Shown: positions 9,092-18,729 of the stretch, in pieces | Layout of the letters: each line of letters begins with the position of its first letter | How positions within the stretch are numbered: position 1 is the first letter of the stretch | Source of the DNA: Spirochaetaceae bacterium | Lineage (GTDB): Bacteria > Spirochaetota > Spirochaetia > Treponematales > Rectinemataceae | DNA: 64,000 nt | Assembly: GCA_026418115.1 (NCBI GenBank) | Contig: JAOABY010000002.1 | Location: 1 to 64,000 of the forward strand | Direction: 5' to 3' | Position numbers and translations under genes: made by a program | The notes under the pieces: model-generated | What the model saw: the letters and a program-made list of their open reading frames with translations, nothing else | Told to the model about the DNA's origin: nothing | Database searches by the model: none

Positions 9092-9131
9092 TATCTGAAT
9101 CTACACTTTCAAGACCAGAATGCCGAGAGGG

Positions 9132-9181
9132 CAGCCGGCCCTGCCGCCTCCATGTCTCACACTTCGGCGGTTGGCCGGCTG
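9132..9181 (-). terminator. Long GCCGGCC hairpin after the E2 gene
   Basis: CAGCCGGCC (9132-9140) pairs with GGCCGGCTG (9173-9181), with inner CCGCC/GGCGG pairing. It lies about 30 nt downstream of the E2 stop and has no T-run. Probable operon end or mRNA-stabilising structure. Confidence 0.5.
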
Positions 9182-9213
9182 TCAGGCTGCGAACTTCGCA
9201 GAATTCCCTATCT

Positions 9214-10566
9214 TCAGAGCGCCCGCACGGGAGCGCGCAGCAGGCTTGCGAGATGCTGGAGGAAGCGCGCTGCATAGGCACCATCCACAATGCGGTGATC
9301 CGCACTGATGCTGAGTTCTATGAATGGAGCAAAGCAGAGCTCGCCGGAGTGGGCTGCAAGTCTCTCGCTCCCAAGCCCGCTGGGGGAGCGCTCCACAGGT
9401 TTCCTGACAATGGCACCGACTGCAAGAATGCCGCACTGGGGTGGATTCACGATCGCTCTGAATCTCGTGATGCCGAACATGCCGAGGTTGGAAATCGTAA
9501 AGGTACCGCCCTGCATTGCGTCCGGTGACAGCGTTCTGTTTCTGGCACCTTCAGCAAGTGATGCAAGTTCAACTGCAAGTTCCGTCAGCCGCTTCTGCTC
9601 GCATGCGCGGAGCACCGGCACCATCAGTCCATCCGGGCTGTCGACCGCGATGGCAAGGTCGGCATGAGGATGCACCAGTACCTTGCCATCGCCCAGCCAG
9701 GTACTGTTCAGCATGGGGAAGGCCATGAGTGCCTGCGCAGTCAGCTTCGCAATGAGGGCTGTCATGGAAACCTTGGGGCCATCACCTCTGAAAGCCTCCA
9801 GCGCGTCGAGCAGGCCCTGCGCTTCAACCTCGATGGCAAGCGTGAACTGGGGAATATCATGCCAGCTTTGAGCCAGGCGCTCGGCGGCAACCTGTCGTGG
9901 CCTGCTCAGGTTGATGATGGTGCCTTCGCCAGATGCAGGAGCCTCCGGCCTGGCTGCCTCCGAAGCAAGACGGCGCGCCGTAGCGGATACTGCAGTCGCA
10001 GCGGTCACAGCCTCAGGCGAAGCCTGTTGCGCGGCGACAAGCACGTCAGCTGCAACAATTGCGCCCAATGGCCCGCTTCCCTTGAGATCGCTGAGTGGTA
10101 CTCCCGACTGCTCTGCCAGGCTGCGCGCATAGGGACTGGCCAGGATGAAGCCCGCCTCTTGGGAGTGGGCTGGATGCGCGGCGGCTGGTCTCGGTAGCGG
10201 GGCAGCAGCGGATTGTGGTTGAGGAGCCTTCTTCGGTTGCTCGGGGGCAGACGGTGGCACAGCCCCCTTCTCAGGCTGGCTTGTGGCAGCAGAAGCTCCA
10301 GACACCGGTGCCATTGCTCCCTTGCTGTCAGCCGTTTCCATGAGGGCGACTACGGTACCGACCGGTACTGTCTGCATCGGTCCTACCAGAATGCGGGCCA
10401 GTACGCCTGACTGGGCTGCCTCATACGGAATGACCGCCTTGTCGTTTTCCACATAGAACAGCACATCACCTTTTGCCACAGTATCGCCAGGCTTCTTCGC
10501 CCATTCGGTGATGGTGCCTTCGGTCATGGTCAGGCCGAGCTGAGGCATCAGAATTTCAAGTGCCAT
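9214..10566 (-). CDS. 2-oxoacid dehydrogenase complex E2 (dihydrolipoyl acyltransferase)
   Basis: 450 residues: one lipoyl domain (about 1-77, attachment lysine in ENDKA), a Pro/Ala-rich linker, an E3-binding domain (about 140-175, SPYARSLAEQSG), a second linker and a CAT-type catalytic domain ending with DHRIVDG near residue 422. It transfers acyl groups from E1 to CoA. It directly follows E1-beta (3-bp gap). Pyruvate or acetoin dehydrogenase are both plausible; no E3 gene is in the window. Confidence 0.9.
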   Translation of the reverse strand: MALEILMPQLGLTMTEGTITEWAKKPGDTVAKGDVLFYVENDKAVIPYEAAQSGVLARILVGPMQTVPVGTVVALMETADSKGAMAPVSGASAATSQPEKGAVPPSAPEQPKKAPQPQSAAAPLPRPAAAHPAHSQEAGFILASPYARSLAEQSGVPLSDLKGSGPLGAIVAADVLVAAQQASPEAVTAATAVSATARRLASEAARPEAPASGEGTIINLSRPRQVAAERLAQSWHDIPQFTLAIEVEAQGLLDALEAFRGDGPKVSMTALIAKLTAQALMAFPMLNSTWLGDGKVLVHPHADLAIAVDSPDGLMVPVLRACEQKRLTELAVELASLAEGARNRTLSPDAMQGGTFTISNLGMFGITRFRAIVNPPQCGILAVGAIVRKPVERSPSGLGSERLAAHSGELCFAPFIELSISADHRIVDGAYAARFLQHLASLLRAPVRAL

Positions 10567-10569
10567 GGT

Positions 10570-11550
10570 TCAGACCTCCCGGTGCAGGACCCTGTAGACA
10601 GCTCGCCTGACATCATCCTTCTGCGGTGCCACGAATTTCTCAAGCACAGGGCTGAAGGGAATCGGTACATTCTTTGCGCCAACCCGGAGCACTGGTGCAT
10701 CAAGCCACCAGAAGGCCTGTTCCTGGATCGTTGCCGCGATTTCGGCACCCAGCCCTCCTGTGACTACCGCCTCATGTGCGACCACACAACGGTGCGTCTT
10801 TTTGACGGATTCTAGTACGGTGGCTCGGTCAAAGGGCTTGAGGGTCAGCAGGTCGATGATTTCGACATCAATACCCTCGGATGCCAGTTCTGTAGCTACT
10901 TCCTCGCATTTCTGCACCATCAGCGAATAGGTGACGATGGTGACATCGCGGCCAGGCCGGCGAATTTCCGCCTTGCCGATCGGTGTCAGGTATTCTTCCT
11001 CGGGAACAGGGCCTTTCTGTGGGTACAGCACCTTGTGTTCGAAGTAGATTACAGGGTCGTTCAGACGGATTGCCGACTTCAGAAGCCCCTTTGCGGTCGC
11101 GGGACTCGAGGGGGCTACGATGATGAGGCCCGGAATGTTCTGCAGCCAGCCTTCCACACTCTGCGAGTGCTGTGCCGCTGCCTGGTTGATGATGCCGTCA
11201 GGTGCGCGTATGACGAGGGGAATATTCGCCTGGCCACCGAACATGTAGCGGTTTTTGGCAATCTGATTAGCCAGCTCATCAAAGGCTACGCCGATGAAGT
11301 CCGCAAAATGCATATCTGCCACCGGTCTGGTGCCGGTGAGTGCCGCTCCCAGAGCAGCTCCCACGATGGCTGTCTCCGAAATCGGAACATCCCGTATGCG
11401 GTCACCGAATTCCTCAGGCAGGCCTTTGAACTGGCCGAAAATGCCTCCCTGCCGTACGATATCCTCGCCATAGACAAATACCGTGGGATCACGGCGCATC
11501 TCTTCGCGCATGGCCTCGAGGGTTGCTTCTGAAAAGGTAATCGTTCTCAT
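10570..11550 (-). CDS. 2-oxoacid dehydrogenase E1 component, beta subunit
   Basis: 326 residues, transketolase-like. Conserved stretches include FVYGEDIVRQGGIFG, DVPISETAIVGAALGAALTG and AQHSQSVEG. With the alpha subunit it forms the thiamine diphosphate enzyme that decarboxylates a 2-oxo acid and acylates the E2 lipoyl group. Its start overlaps the E1-alpha stop by four bases (ATGA), which ensures equal synthesis of the two subunits. Confidence 0.92.
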   Translation of the reverse strand: MRTITFSEATLEAMREEMRRDPTVFVYGEDIVRQGGIFGQFKGLPEEFGDRIRDVPISETAIVGAALGAALTGTRPVADMHFADFIGVAFDELANQIAKNRYMFGGQANIPLVIRAPDGIINQAAAQHSQSVEGWLQNIPGLIIVAPSSPATAKGLLKSAIRLNDPVIYFEHKVLYPQKGPVPEEEYLTPIGKAEIRRPGRDVTIVTYSLMVQKCEEVATELASEGIDVEIIDLLTLKPFDRATVLESVKKTHRCVVAHEAVVTGGLGAEIAATIQEQAFWWLDAPVLRVGAKNVPIPFSPVLEKFVAPQKDDVRRAVYRVLHREV

Positions 11551-12578
11551 GCGATGACCTCCGGGAATTCCTTCGGCGAGAAGGAGAAAAGGTCTTCGAG
11601 CGCTTCTTCCGGCTCAGGATAGGGGCTCGACTCGGCAAATGCGACAGCAGCAAGTATCTCTTCTTCGGCCTCGGCGTACAGCTTCGCAAGGCCGGCATCA
11701 TTGAGCGTTCCTTCTTCCATCAGCACTTTGCTGAAGAGCTTGATGGGGTCCCTTTCGTTGACCATTTTCTGGACTTCTTCGCGTGTGCGGTACTTTTCGG
11801 GATCGCCCACATAGTGGCCTTTGACGCGGTAGGTGAGGCACTCGAGCAGCGCAGGACCTTTGCCTTCTCTTGCCCTGCCGATGAGATAGCTGGCAGCATC
11901 GTAGACCTGGCGCACGTCATTGCCATCTACTGTATATCCCTCGATGCCGTAACCCTTGGCGCGGTCAGCGACGTGCTGAGCCGAGAGTCCATAGCTCACC
12001 GGTGTGGTGGAAGCGTACTGGTTGTTTTCGTTGACAAAGAGCACTGGCAGCTTCCAGATGGCAGCAAGATTGAGCGCTTCGTGGAAGGTGCCGCGATTCG
12101 ATGCTCCATCTCCGAAGAAACAGACCGCTACCTGATTCGTGCGGCGAATCTGCGCAGAGAGAGCTGCTCCTACTGCAATATTGAAACCACCGCCTACCAC
12201 GCCGTTCGCTCCCAGCATGCCCACCGAAAAGTCGGCTATGTGCATCGAGCCGCCCTTGCCCTTGCAGTAGCCGGTCTTTCGGCCGAACAATTCGGCCATC
12301 ATGCGTGCGGTCTGGGCTCCTTTGGCAATCGCATGACCATGGCCACGGTGTGTAGAAGTGATCCAGTCCTCTTTGCCGAGATTTGCCATGACGCCGGTCG
12401 CAATGGCTTCCTCGCCGATGTAGAGATGTACGAAGCCGGGAATTTTCTTGTTGAGGAACAGCTCCTCTACCTTTGTTTCAAATGTTCTGATGCGGATCAT
12501 GGTCCTGAGGAGTTCCATCTTTCGTTCGGATGGAAGCGCAATGTAACGCTCAGGAAATACCGCTTGTGTGCTTTCCAT
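11547..12578 (-). CDS. 2-oxoacid dehydrogenase E1 component, alpha subunit
   Basis: 343 residues with the thiamine diphosphate motif GDGASNRGTFHEALNLAA...NN, the phosphate-contacting THRGHGH and the KGKGGSMH motif typical of pyruvate and acetoin dehydrogenases. The start is ATG at 12578, five codons inside the ORF-track start, with GGGAGGA six bases upstream. It begins 45 bp after dctM on the same strand, so the dehydrogenase is likely transcribed from the TRAP transporter operon. Confidence 0.92.
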   Translation of the reverse strand: MESTQAVFPERYIALPSERKMELLRTMIRIRTFETKVEELFLNKKIPGFVHLYIGEEAIATGVMANLGKEDWITSTHRGHGHAIAKGAQTARMMAELFGRKTGYCKGKGGSMHIADFSVGMLGANGVVGGGFNIAVGAALSAQIRRTNQVAVCFFGDGASNRGTFHEALNLAAIWKLPVLFVNENNQYASTTPVSYGLSAQHVADRAKGYGIEGYTVDGNDVRQVYDAASYLIGRAREGKGPALLECLTYRVKGHYVGDPEKYRTREEVQKMVNERDPIKLFSKVLMEEGTLNDAGLAKLYAEAEEEILAAVAFAESSPYPEPEEALEDLFSFSPKEFPEVIA

Positions 12579-12623
12579 GTACATTCCTCCCAAATGTTGC
12601 CTGTACTGAAATCTCCCAACCTC

Positions 12624-13919
12624 TCATGGAGTGTAGAGCCTGGACATGACCGGCAGCAGGAGGGAGAGGTCGGGAATGAGTACGACTACTGCCAATGCAA
12701 GCACCGCTACCAGCACCATGGGCAGGACGAACCTGACCATCTCGTCGTTGATGTTGCTTTTGATCAGATTGGCCGTGACATAGAGATTGACAGCTACTGG
12801 CGGTGTGATCTGCCCTATTGCGAGAGCGATGACAAGACAGACGCCGAAATACAGCGGATCGATGCCAAGCGCAGTCAGTGCCGGCATAATGATGGGCATG
12901 AAAACATAGGTGATGGAAATTGCGTCGAGGAACATGCCAGCAATGAGCATGACGATCATGGTGAGCAGCATGAACACCAGTTTGCTGGTGGTCAGACTCG
13001 ACACAAGGTTGGCAGCAGCATCGATGACTCCCAGCGTAGAGGCGGCCCATGAGAATATGCCTGCCATCGATACCACGAACATGACCACTGCACTGCCGAC
13101 GACCGTTTCTACCAGAGTCTTGTAGATCACATCGAAGGTAATCGTCTTGTACACGAAAATACCCACGAACAGGGCATAGAAGACGCCCATTATGGCCGAT
13201 TCGGTAGGTGTGGCAATGCCTGCATAGATGGAGCCAAGGATGATGACCGGCGCGAGCAGGGCCCAGAATGATTCAAGAAATGCCTTGAAAATCTCCTTTG
13301 GCGTGCCGCTCTCGGCAGAACCACGGAAGTCGTATTTCCTCGAGATGATGTACACCATCAGAATCAGGAAGATGCCTACCAGAATGCCTGGTATGATGCC
13401 GCCGAGAAAGAGCGCGCCAACCGAGACATTGGTCAGATTGCCATAGACGATAAAGGCTATTGATGGCGGAATGATGATCGACAGACCTGCTCCCGCCGCG
13501 ATGGTTGCTGCAGCAAAGTACTTGTTGTAGCCCTGCTTGATCATGGGGGTGATGAACACCAGCCCGAGCGCTGCTGCAGTAGCCGGACCTGAGCCGGACA
13601 CCGCTCCCCAGAAGATGCAGGTAATGACGCCTGCAATGGCAAGTCCCCCGCGCCTGCGGCCCGTGATCAGCATGATGAAGCGTGAAATGCCATCGACAAT
13701 GCGTGCCTTCTCCATCAGGGTGCCCGCAAGGATGAAGAACGGAATGGCGATAAGGGGGAATTTTGCGATATTGGCTTCAAAATTGCGGGAGATCATCGGG
13801 ATGCCGAGATCGAAGGTGACAATCGCGCCGATGCCGGCGGTTCCCAATGCTATGCCGATCGGTACACCAATGACTATCAGGACTATAAAGACTCCGAAAA
13901 CCAGAAGAGGTGCCATCAC
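12624..13919 (-). CDS. dctM: TRAP transporter large permease subunit (DctM)
   Basis: 431 residues, about 12-13 hydrophobic segments, with the DctM motifs GVPIGIALG near the start and FFILAGTLMEKA plus IIPPSIAFIVYGN. It is the main translocation subunit of a Na+-driven TRAP system. Start overlaps the dctQ stop by four bases. Confidence 0.93.
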   Translation of the reverse strand: MMAPLLVFGVFIVLIVIGVPIGIALGTAGIGAIVTFDLGIPMISRNFEANIAKFPLIAIPFFILAGTLMEKARIVDGISRFIMLITGRRRGGLAIAGVITCIFWGAVSGSGPATAAALGLVFITPMIKQGYNKYFAAATIAAGAGLSIIIPPSIAFIVYGNLTNVSVGALFLGGIIPGILVGIFLILMVYIISRKYDFRGSAESGTPKEIFKAFLESFWALLAPVIILGSIYAGIATPTESAIMGVFYALFVGIFVYKTITFDVIYKTLVETVVGSAVVMFVVSMAGIFSWAASTLGVIDAAANLVSSLTTSKLVFMLLTMIVMLIAGMFLDAISITYVFMPIIMPALTALGIDPLYFGVCLVIALAIGQITPPVAVNLYVTANLIKSNINDEMVRFVLPMVLVAVLALAVVVLIPDLSLLLPVMSRLYTP

Positions 13920-14416
13920 ACTGCCTCCCCGGAATCGGATTCCGGCTTGCCATCGAGCTTTTTCAGCTCACTGATCGTGCTGGCAATCAGTTCCCTGATG
14001 ACTACAAGTGAGAAGAGGGGAGTGCCCAGACTGTAGATCCATGTCGGTATGCCCAGGGCCTCCGATGTGGTGTGGTAGAACGTGATGTTGCGATAGATCT
14101 CACGGACCGAATTGTAGATGATAAAACAGAAGATAATGATGCCCAGGATTGCCGAGCTCACCAGAACTACGCGCTTGGCATGCGGACCGAATTTGTCAAA
14201 GAGATTGGACATCTTGAGGTTTGATCCTCTGCGGAATGCAATCGAGATGCCGAGCAGCGTGATCCAGACAAAGAGACTTACGGTGATTTCTTCCGTGAAT
14301 GCGAAACTCTGCTTGAAAAAATACCGGTTAATGACATTGATGAATGCGATGACCGCCATGATACCAAGAAACAGCGCACCCAGCAGTTCATCCAGATGGA
14401 ATCTGCGTTGCTTCAT
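13916..14416 (-). CDS. dctQ: TRAP transporter small permease subunit (DctQ)
   Basis: 166 residues with four hydrophobic segments. The family features NVINRYFF, FAFTEEITVSLFVWITLLG and a SNLKMS-type loop are visible. It binds the large permease in the inner membrane. An AGGAGG-like site lies upstream. Separated from dctP by two GGCCGGC hairpins. Confidence 0.9.
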   Translation of the reverse strand: MKQRRFHLDELLGALFLGIMAVIAFINVINRYFFKQSFAFTEEITVSLFVWITLLGISIAFRRGSNLKMSNLFDKFGPHAKRVVLVSSAILGIIIFCFIIYNSVREIYRNITFYHTTSEALGIPTWIYSLGTPLFSLVVIRELIASTISELKKLDGKPESDSGEAV

Positions 14417-14438
14417 GAAAGCAGGCCTCCTTACGACA

Positions 14439-14458
14439 TGGCCGGCAGAAGCCGGCCA
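14439..14458 (-). repeat. Intercistronic stem-loop 1 between dctP and dctQ
   Basis: Perfect arms TGGCCGGC and GCCGGCCA around AGAA. It may stabilise the upstream dctP message or reduce downstream transcription, as is common for binding-protein genes. Confidence 0.6.
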
Positions 14459-14491
14459 CAGGTTGTGGGATGAGCGATCTCACATTGAAAC

Positions 14492-14514
14492 GCCGGCCAG
14501 CGGAGGTGGCCGGC
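14492..14514 (-). repeat. Intercistronic stem-loop 2 between dctP and dctQ
   Basis: Perfect arms GCCGGCCA and TGGCCGGC with a 7-base loop, immediately after the dctP stop. On the minus strand it is followed by GTTTCAA, so partial termination is possible. Confidence 0.6.
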
Positions 14515-14529
14515 CTTTCAGGGCTGTGC

Positions 14530-15582
14530 CTATTTCATATCCTCAATAGCCAGTTCATAGAGGTCCTTGCCGATCAGCGGAATCCACTTCGTATAGACTG
14601 TCTTGGTCTTGTCCTGGAATGCCTTGCGCTGCTCAGGGGTGAGATTGGTGATCACCATGCCTTTGGCAATGGCCGGACCGAATGGTTCGGGCGGCAGCTG
14701 GGTGACCTTGAATTTATTCTTCAGCACGTTGAGTGAGATATCGCCATCCAGCCAGGCGCGCGCGAGAGCCTTCTCATATTCGGCAGCTTCGAGTGCCGCC
14801 TCCTGGATCGCTGCCTTGATGTCATCGGGGAACTGGTTCCAGAGCCGCATGTTGCATCCGAAGATGAGCGGGTCAATCGCGTAGTTCCAGTTGGTCATGT
14901 ATTTGTGATATTCCCAGATTTTGACCACGGTGAGCACTGATTTGGGGTTTTCCTGACCATCGACGACACCCTGTTGGAAGGCAGTGACGGCGTCTGCCCA
15001 GTTCATGTTGACGGAGTCGGCACCAAGCGCCTTGAAAATGTCGATGAAAATGGGGGAGCCAACCACACGGATCTTGAGTCCGGCTACATCCTCGGGGCGT
15101 TTGACTTCGCGCTTGGAATTGGTGAGCTGTCGGAATCCATTCTCGCCCCAGGCGAGGAACTTGACGCCGCCACGTTCGACATCGGCGATAATGCGCTGGC
15201 CGGCCTTTCCTCTCTCGATCTTGTCGACATTCTCATAGGTATTGATGAAGAAGGGCAGGCTGAACAGGTTGAGTGAACGGATGACCGATGATGCGTTAAT
15301 GGTGGAGTCTACTACGAAATCAATGGCGCCATCGGCAACTGCCTGGTACCAGTTGGTCTGCTTGCCGGCGAGCAGCGAGGATCCGAAGTAGGGTTTGATG
15401 TTGATCTGACCCTTGGTCTTTTCGGCAACCAGATCTGCAAATTTCTGAGCTCCAATGCCCCAGTCGTAGGCTGGGCCCACGTTGACCTGCATGGTGTATT
15501 CTTTCTTGGGTGTGAACGCTGCCAGCGGCAGGACCGCTGCCAGCAAGGCTGCTGACACGAGTGCAAATTTGGCGAATCTCAT
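14530..15582 (-). CDS. dctP: TRAP transporter substrate-binding protein (DctP)
   Basis: 350 residues with a cleavable signal peptide (MRFAKFALVSAALLAAVLPLAAF) and the DctP core GLKIRVVGSP, including the arginine that binds the substrate carboxylate, followed by DAVTAFQQGVVDGQENP. Periplasmic receptor for a carboxylated solute. The start at 15582 has AGGAGG eight bases upstream; six extra residues in the ORF track are not supported. Position ahead of a 2-oxoacid dehydrogenase suggests the ligand is a 2-oxo acid or a precursor. Confidence 0.92.
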   Translation of the reverse strand: MRFAKFALVSAALLAAVLPLAAFTPKKEYTMQVNVGPAYDWGIGAQKFADLVAEKTKGQINIKPYFGSSLLAGKQTNWYQAVADGAIDFVVDSTINASSVIRSLNLFSLPFFINTYENVDKIERGKAGQRIIADVERGGVKFLAWGENGFRQLTNSKREVKRPEDVAGLKIRVVGSPIFIDIFKALGADSVNMNWADAVTAFQQGVVDGQENPKSVLTVVKIWEYHKYMTNWNYAIDPLIFGCNMRLWNQFPDDIKAAIQEAALEAAEYEKALARAWLDGDISLNVLKNKFKVTQLPPEPFGPAIAKGMVITNLTPEQRKAFQDKTKTVYTKWIPLIGKDLYELAIEDMK

Positions 15583-15897
15583 ACGTTTATCCTCCTGCAA
15601 TGTATCTTCGGACAGATGCAGTCACCAGTCAATGCTTCTGCATGGGAATTGCCATGAATATTTGCCATACAGGGGGTTTGCGCAAACAAATGCATATTTT
15701 TGCAATACTACTTGCATAAAGTCTCGCATATTTGATAAAGTATAAATATGCTATCTGTGATGAATGTTCATGCGGTCATTCTCTTCCACAAGGCGGCCCG
15801 CCTCCGTAGAAGCCGACGATAGTCCTTGCCTGTTGCGGCAGGCGTCTCAGTGGCCCTGTACGGGCCAGAAATTCCAAACCATGCAAGGAGCACATAT
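15583..15897. promoter_or_regulatory. Divergent control region between dctP and argG, with palindrome GTTTGCGCAAAC
   Basis: This 315-bp gap has no gene. It contains a perfect 12-bp palindrome GTTTGCGCAAAC at 15676-15687 with a CG centre as in LacI-type operators, and an AT-rich stretch (15688-15755) with several TGCAT/GCATA repeats where promoters for both genes probably lie. ATGAATGTTCAT near 15760 has 5-bp inverted arms. I could not assign unique -35/-10 boxes. Confidence 0.5.
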
Positions 15898-17172
15898 ATG
15901 AAGAAGATTGTATTGGCATATTCCGGTGGCCTCGATACCACCGTCATCGTACCCTGGCTCAAGGAACACTATGACTGCGAAGTCATCGCGGTGTGTGGCG
16001 ATGTAGGTCAGGAAGCCGATTTCGAGGCAATAGGCAAGAGAGCGCTCGCTTCTGGCGCATCCAAGTTCATCAGGCTCGACCAGAAAGAAGAATTCGTAAA
16101 GACCTACCTGTGGGCGCTGGTCAAGGCCGGTACACCCTACGAGAAGAAATACCTGCTCGGTACCAGTGCTGCCAGGCCACTTCTCGCAAAAGGCCTCGCA
16201 GAAGTGGCACTGGCAGAGGGAGCCGATGCAGTTGCACACGGTTGTACTGGCAAGGGCAATGATCAGGTTCGCTTCGAGCTCGGCGTCAAGGCATTTGCAC
16301 CGGAGATGGAAGTCATCGCCCCCTGGAGAATCTGGGATATCCAGAGCAGGGAAGAGGAGATTGCCTATCTTGAGGATCATGGCATCCCCGTTCCTATGAA
16401 AAAGGAAGATTCCTACAGTCGCGATGATAATCTCTGGCATATCAGCCATGAAGGCCTTGATCTCGAGGACCCCGCCAATGAGCCGCACTTTGATGGCATG
16501 CTCAAGATGTGCGTACCGCCCGAAAAGGCTCCCGACAAGGCAGAGTACGTGACCATCGGGTTCGAGAAAGGCGTGCCGGTTTCGGTGAATGGCCAGAAAC
16601 TCGATCCTGTCTCCATTGTGCATACCCTGAACAAAATAGGCGGCAAGCACGGCATCGGCATTGTCGATATGGTTGAGAACCGCGTGGTAGGCATGAAATC
16701 GCGGGGTGTGTATGAGACTCCGGGCGGCACCATCATCATGGAAGCTCACGACAGGCTCGAGATGCTCTGTCTGGACAAGAAGACGCTGTCCTTCAAGATG
16801 ACAGTGGCCCAGCGCTTTGCAGAGATCCTGTATGAAGGCGAATGGTTCAGCCCGCTGTGCAAGGCGCTCTGTGCCTTTGTCGACAGCACGCAGGAAGTGG
16901 TAACCGGTCAGGTCACCCTCAAGCTCTATAAGGGCAATATCATCTTTGCAGGCGCCACTTCTCCGTACTCACTCTATGATGCGAGCCTGGCCAGCTTTAC
17001 CACCGGTCCCCTGTTCTCGCACAAGGATTCGACCGGCTTCATCAATCTCTTCGGTCTGCCGACCAAGGTGAGGGCGCGGCTCAATGAGCGCATCAAAAAG
17101 CATGGCGTGGCAGCCGGCCCCGATGTGGTCAAGCCGGGGAGCTCCGGCTATACTGCTCCTGCAGGAGACTGA
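15898..17172 (+). CDS. argG: Argininosuccinate synthase
   Basis: 424 residues. It joins citrulline and aspartate using ATP in arginine synthesis. The ATP pyrophosphatase P-loop [10 protein letters not shown] is at the N-terminus. The citrulline/aspartate site segments [14 protein letters not shown] and [14 protein letters not shown] are clear. The start at 15898 follows AAGGAG; the ORF track extends 24 residues further. It is followed after 6 bp by argH, forming a two-gene arginine operon. Confidence 0.96.
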   Translation: MKKIVLAYSGGLDTTVIVPWLKEHYDCEVIAVCGDVGQEADFEAIGKRALASGASKFIRLDQKEEFVKTYLWALVKAGTPYEKKYLLGTSAARPLLAKGLAEVALAEGADAVAHGCTGKGNDQVRFELGVKAFAPEMEVIAPWRIWDIQSREEEIAYLEDHGIPVPMKKEDSYSRDDNLWHISHEGLDLEDPANEPHFDGMLKMCVPPEKAPDKAEYVTIGFEKGVPVSVNGQKLDPVSIVHTLNKIGGKHGIGIVDMVENRVVGMKSRGVYETPGGTIIMEAHDRLEMLCLDKKTLSFKMTVAQRFAEILYEGEWFSPLCKALCAFVDSTQEVVTGQVTLKLYKGNIIFAGATSPYSLYDASLASFTTGPLFSHKDSTGFINLFGLPTKVRARLNERIKKHGVAAGPDVVKPGSSGYTAPAGD

Positions 17173-17178
17173 GCGCTG

Positions 17179-18591
17179 ATGGCGACATTGTGGCAGGTAG
17201 GCGGCGGCCCGGGGCTCGACCCCGCGGTCGACCGCTTTCTCTCAAGTATTGCGGTGGATTCGCGCCTTGTGCTGGAGGATATCGTCTGTTCCCAAGCGCA
17301 TGCAATCATGCTGGGAGAGCAGGGGATACTCCCCGCCCAGGACGCGGCTGCGTTAGTGGACGAGCTGTCCAGAATTCGGCGGGAGATTGAGGAGGGGACG
17401 CTCACGGTCGATCAGCAGGCAGAGGATGTCCACAGTTTTCTCGAAGCTGAGCTCACCAGGCGGCTTGGCGATATCGGCAAGAGCATTCATGCAGGTCGTA
17501 GCCGAAACGACCAGGTGGCTGCTGCCTTCCGTCTGCATGTGAGAAACTCCTGCGTATCGACACGGCGCAAGGTGCTCGAATCGCTCCGTGCATGCCTTAC
17601 GCTTGCTGAGGCACATACAGGCACCCTCATGCCAGGCTATACGCACCTGCAGCGGGCCCAGCCAGTGACGCTGGCGCATCACGTACTCGCCTGGTGCGTA
17701 GCGCTCGAGCGCGATGCCGGCCGGCTGGCTGATGCAGCACGGCGTGCCGATGAAAGCCCCCTGGGTTCCGGTGCGCTGGCCGGAAGCGGTCTGCCGATCG
17801 ATCGCGAACGGACTGCCTCACTCATCGGCTTTGCAAAACCCTCCGCCAACACCATGGACGCAGTGGCGGATCGCGACTGGGTTATCGAATATGCTTCTGC
17901 TGCGGCAACGCTGATGATGCACCTTTCACGTGCCTGCGAGGATATTGTGCTCTGGTCGAGCTCGGAGTACGGTTTTGTCCGCATCGGGCCGAAGGCAAGT
18001 ACCGGCTCGAGCATCATGCCCCAGAAGCGCAACCCTGACCCTGCGGAGCTCATCCGCGGCAAGGCAGGACGCGTGTTCGGAGGGCTGCAGGCACTGTTGG
18101 TCATGGAGAAAGGTCTCCCCTATGCGTATAATCGCGACCTGCAGGAAGACAAGGAGCTCTTCTTCGACATCGAGACCGCCGTCAATGGGGCGCTCGAAAC
18201 TTTCAGCGTGCTGGTCACGAGCCTGGAGCCCGATGTCGGCAGGATGCGTGCAGCACTGCGGGGAGGCTTCCCTGAAGCGACCGATGTTGCAGAACTTCTA
18301 GTCAAGCATGGCATTCCGTTCAGAACCTCGTACCAGGCGGCAAAGCTGCTCGTGCAGCGATGTGTTGAGGCGAACAAATCGCTGAGCGAGATAGTGGAGG
18401 AAGACCTTGCTGTCCATGAAGCCTTTGCAGCAACCGGTCTTTCTGCAGCAGAGGTGGCAGCATACCTCGACCTGGAAGCATGTGTGCAGCGTCGCATGCA
18501 GGTAGGAGGTCCTGCTCCCTTGCGCACACGTGAGCAGATCGAACGGCTCTCAGCCTGGATAGCAGAGGAACTGGCACAGGCCAGCCTCTAA
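17179..18591 (+). CDS. argH: Argininosuccinate lyase
   Basis: 470 residues, fumarase/aspartase superfamily. It splits argininosuccinate into arginine and fumarate. The signature GSSIMPQKRNPDPAELIRGK with the catalytic serine loop is present, as are HAGRSRNDQVA and TLMPGYTHLQRAQPVT. Start supported by GCAGGAGACTGAGCGCTG upstream of the ATG. Confidence 0.96.
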   Translation: MATLWQVGGGPGLDPAVDRFLSSIAVDSRLVLEDIVCSQAHAIMLGEQGILPAQDAAALVDELSRIRREIEEGTLTVDQQAEDVHSFLEAELTRRLGDIGKSIHAGRSRNDQVAAAFRLHVRNSCVSTRRKVLESLRACLTLAEAHTGTLMPGYTHLQRAQPVTLAHHVLAWCVALERDAGRLADAARRADESPLGSGALAGSGLPIDRERTASLIGFAKPSANTMDAVADRDWVIEYASAAATLMMHLSRACEDIVLWSSSEYGFVRIGPKASTGSSIMPQKRNPDPAELIRGKAGRVFGGLQALLVMEKGLPYAYNRDLQEDKELFFDIETAVNGALETFSVLVTSLEPDVGRMRAALRGGFPEATDVAELLVKHGIPFRTSYQAAKLLVQRCVEANKSLSEIVEEDLAVHEAFAATGLSAAEVAAYLDLEACVQRRMQVGGPAPLRTREQIERLSAWIAEELAQASL

Positions 18592-18635
18592 GATCCTATC
18601 GAACCGGATCACCACACCGAAGGAGTCGCCCCGCA

Positions 18636-18657
18636 CGCCGAACCGGAGATTTCGGCG
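18636..18657 (+). terminator. Possible terminator of the argGH operon
   Basis: Arms CGCCGAA and TTCGGCG around an 8-base loop, about 45 nt after the argH stop, followed by TCATTCTCT, a weak T-rich tail. Confidence 0.4.
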
Positions 18658-18729
18658 TCATTCTCTATCGATTTGGTTCCGGCAGATTCGATACCAGCCT
18701 GGCAGTGCACGTCACTCAGTCTGTAAGGC

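Noticed and set aside
15755-15775. ARG box for arginine repressor upstream of argG
   Set aside because: ATGAATGTTCAT has 5-bp arms with a 2-base centre; the ArgR box needs a longer spaced palindrome.
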